Shown: piece after piece, positions 4,395-5,474 of the stretch
Numbering within the stretch: the stretch's first letter is position 1
How the letters are laid out: every line of letters starts with the position of its first letter
From: Chloroflexota bacterium
Lineage (GTDB): Bacteria > Chloroflexota > Anaerolineae > Anaerolineales > Villigracilaceae
Assembly: GCA_026389975.1 (NCBI GenBank)
Contig: JAPLGV010000333.1
Location: 1 to 5,474 of the forward strand
Direction of reading: 5' to 3'
DNA: 5,474 nucleotides
The notes under the pieces: model-generated
What the model saw: only the letters and a program-made list of their open reading frames with translations
Database searches by the model: none
What the model was told of the DNA's origin: nothing
Program-made: the position numbers and the translations under genes

Positions 4395-5474
4395 ATGGAT
4401 GCACATCCCTGGTTAGCGCACTACGATAAAGGAGTACCGCAAACAATCAATTATCCATCTGTTCCCATTTTCCATTTCCTGGAAGAATCGGCTAGGAAAT
4501 ATCCCGATCAGCCCTGTACCATCTTCAAGGGCGAGGCGATTTCCTTCCGGGAAATGGACACCATCACCGATAAATTGGCCGCAGCCTTGGCAGGTCTCGG
4601 CGTCAAGAAGGGCGATCGCGTCGGGATTTTCATCCCCAACACACCGCAGTTCGTCATGGTCTACTTTGGTATCCTCAAGGCGGGTGGGGTGGTGGTCGCC
4701 ATCGACTCGCGCTACACAGCACCTGAAATTGTCCATCAGGCCAATAATGCTGGTATCGAGATCATGTTCGTGATGAGCAACTTCTACAAAACGATGAAGA
4801 CCGCCCAACTCGAGACCAAGATCAAGACGCTGATCGTGACGAACATCAAGGAGACACTGCCACCAGCGATGAAAGTCCTGTTCACGCTGCTCAAGGAGAA
4901 GAAAGGCGGCTTCCGCGTGGAACTGGCGCCTGGCGATATCTGGCTGCAGGACCTGCTTGCCAGGAACAAGCCCGAAGACCGCCCCAAACTGAATATCGGA
5001 CCGGACGACACCGCCCTGTTCCAGTACAGCGGCGGAACCACAGGTGTTTCCAAAGCCGCGGTGGCCATGCACAGAAACCTGGTTGCCAATGCCCTCCAGA
5101 TTGTCTCGTGGATGGCCAACCTGGAGACCGGGAAGGAGACCGTGTTGATGGCCATCCCGCTCTTCCACGTCTACGGTATGGTGGCCGGCATGCTCTTTGC
5201 TATCTCCTCGGGCGCCGGCATGGTGATGGTACCCAACCCGCGCGACATGCCGGATCTGCTGGGCAATATCAAGAAGTTCCGCCCATCCGTCTTCCCCGGC
5301 ATCCCTATGTTGTATAACGCCATCAACAACCGTCCAGACGTGATTGCCGGAAAATATGACCTGGGCTCGATCAAGGCCTGCATCTCCGGCTCTGCGCCCT
5401 TGATGCGCGAAACAAAGGAACGGTTCGAAGCGCTCAGCGGCGGCAAGGTTTCCGAGGGTTACGGGCTTTCGGAA
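4395..5474 (+). CDS. FadD-like long-chain acyl-CoA ligase / AMP-dependent synthetase (5' part)
   Basis: The gene runs off the right edge; 360 residues are visible of roughly 550 usual for the family. Members join a carboxylic acid to CoA through an acyl-adenylate, usually priming fatty acids for beta-oxidation or lipid synthesis in the cytoplasm. The opening (W-x3-YDKGVP, then FHFLEESARKYPDQP) and the motif FQYSGGTTGVSK (209-220) are FadD-like. Also visible are the substrate-region motif PLFHVYG (255-261), ACISGSAPL (328-336) and the adenine-binding motif EGYGLSE (354-360) at the very edge. The C-terminal domain with its catalytic lysine is outside the window. In the phosphate-binding loop, the residue after Lys220 is Ala where Gly is usual. 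The exact acid substrate cannot be told from this part. It is divergent from the yceD-sigma operon. Confidence 0.93.
   Translation, partial: MDAHPWLAHYDKGVPQTINYPSVPIFHFLEESARKYPDQPCTIFKGEAISFREMDTITDKLAAALAGLGVKKGDRVGIFIPNTPQFVMVYFGILKAGGVVVAIDSRYTAPEIVHQANNAGIEIMFVMSNFYKTMKTAQLETKIKTLIVTNIKETLPPAMKVLFTLLKEKKGGFRVELAPGDIWLQDLLARNKPEDRPKLNIGPDDTALFQYSGGTTGVSKAAVAMHRNLVANALQIVSWMANLETGKETVLMAIPLFHVYGMVAGMLFAISSGAGMVMVPNPRDMPDLLGNIKKFRPSVFPGIPMLYNAINNRPDVIAGKYDLGSIKACISGSAPLMRETKERFEALSGGKVSEGYGLSE

Noticed and set aside
4413..5168. A 251-residue minus-strand reading frame opposite the ligase gene
   Set aside because: It is a shadow of the ligase coding frame, which has a promoter, ribosome site and family motifs; the antisense product has no recognisable domain.
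1..5474. CRISPR array, tRNA, insertion sequence or prophage attachment site
   Set aside because: No regularly spaced direct repeats, tRNA-like cloverleaf, transposase motifs or flanking duplications were seen.

Overview
The window looks like chromosomal DNA from a bacterium, most plausibly a member of the Chloroflexota (Anaerolineae-like). That placement is an inference from protein style: a primary-type sigma factor with a short N-terminal region, a zinc-ribbon-like YceD protein, and a FadD-like ligase beside an exporter-type ABC half-transporter. No marker gene fixes it. Genes are moderately GC-rich and well separated, and the gaps between them are AT-richer with clear terminators and promoters.

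Layout from left to right. Positions 1-369 hold no protein gene. They contain a terminator that works on the minus strand (66-93), a structured stretch that may belong to a small RNA or a decayed RNA gene (about 66-213, minus), a strong plus-strand terminator (272-307) and a perfect 16-bp palindrome (306-321). Next comes a plus-strand ABC exporter half-transporter (370-2097). Past a possible interspersed-repeat remnant, a hairpin terminator (2168-2195) lies between it and a convergent minus-strand cluster. Read 5' to 3', that cluster is a YceD/DUF177 protein (4186-3680), a sigma-70 family sigma factor starting at TTG (3653-2469), and a 58-residue uncharacterised protein (2383-2207). The 208-bp gap 4187-4394 carries two divergent, near-consensus promoters, each TTGACT with a 17-bp spacer. 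One drives yceD-sigma and the other drives an acyl-CoA ligase (4395 onward) that runs off the right edge.

How the genes fit together. The minus-strand cluster is an information-processing operon (ribosome-assembly-linked YceD plus a housekeeping-type sigma factor). It is divergent from a lipid or carboxylic-acid activating enzyme, and an inverted repeat between the two promoters could bind a shared regulator. The ABC exporter is a stand-alone unit with all catalytic motifs intact. I found no clear novel defence system, mobile element, CRISPR array or tRNA. The items most worth a second look are the unexplained structured region at 66-307, yceD paired with a sigma gene where rpmF would be expected, and the small orphan protein.
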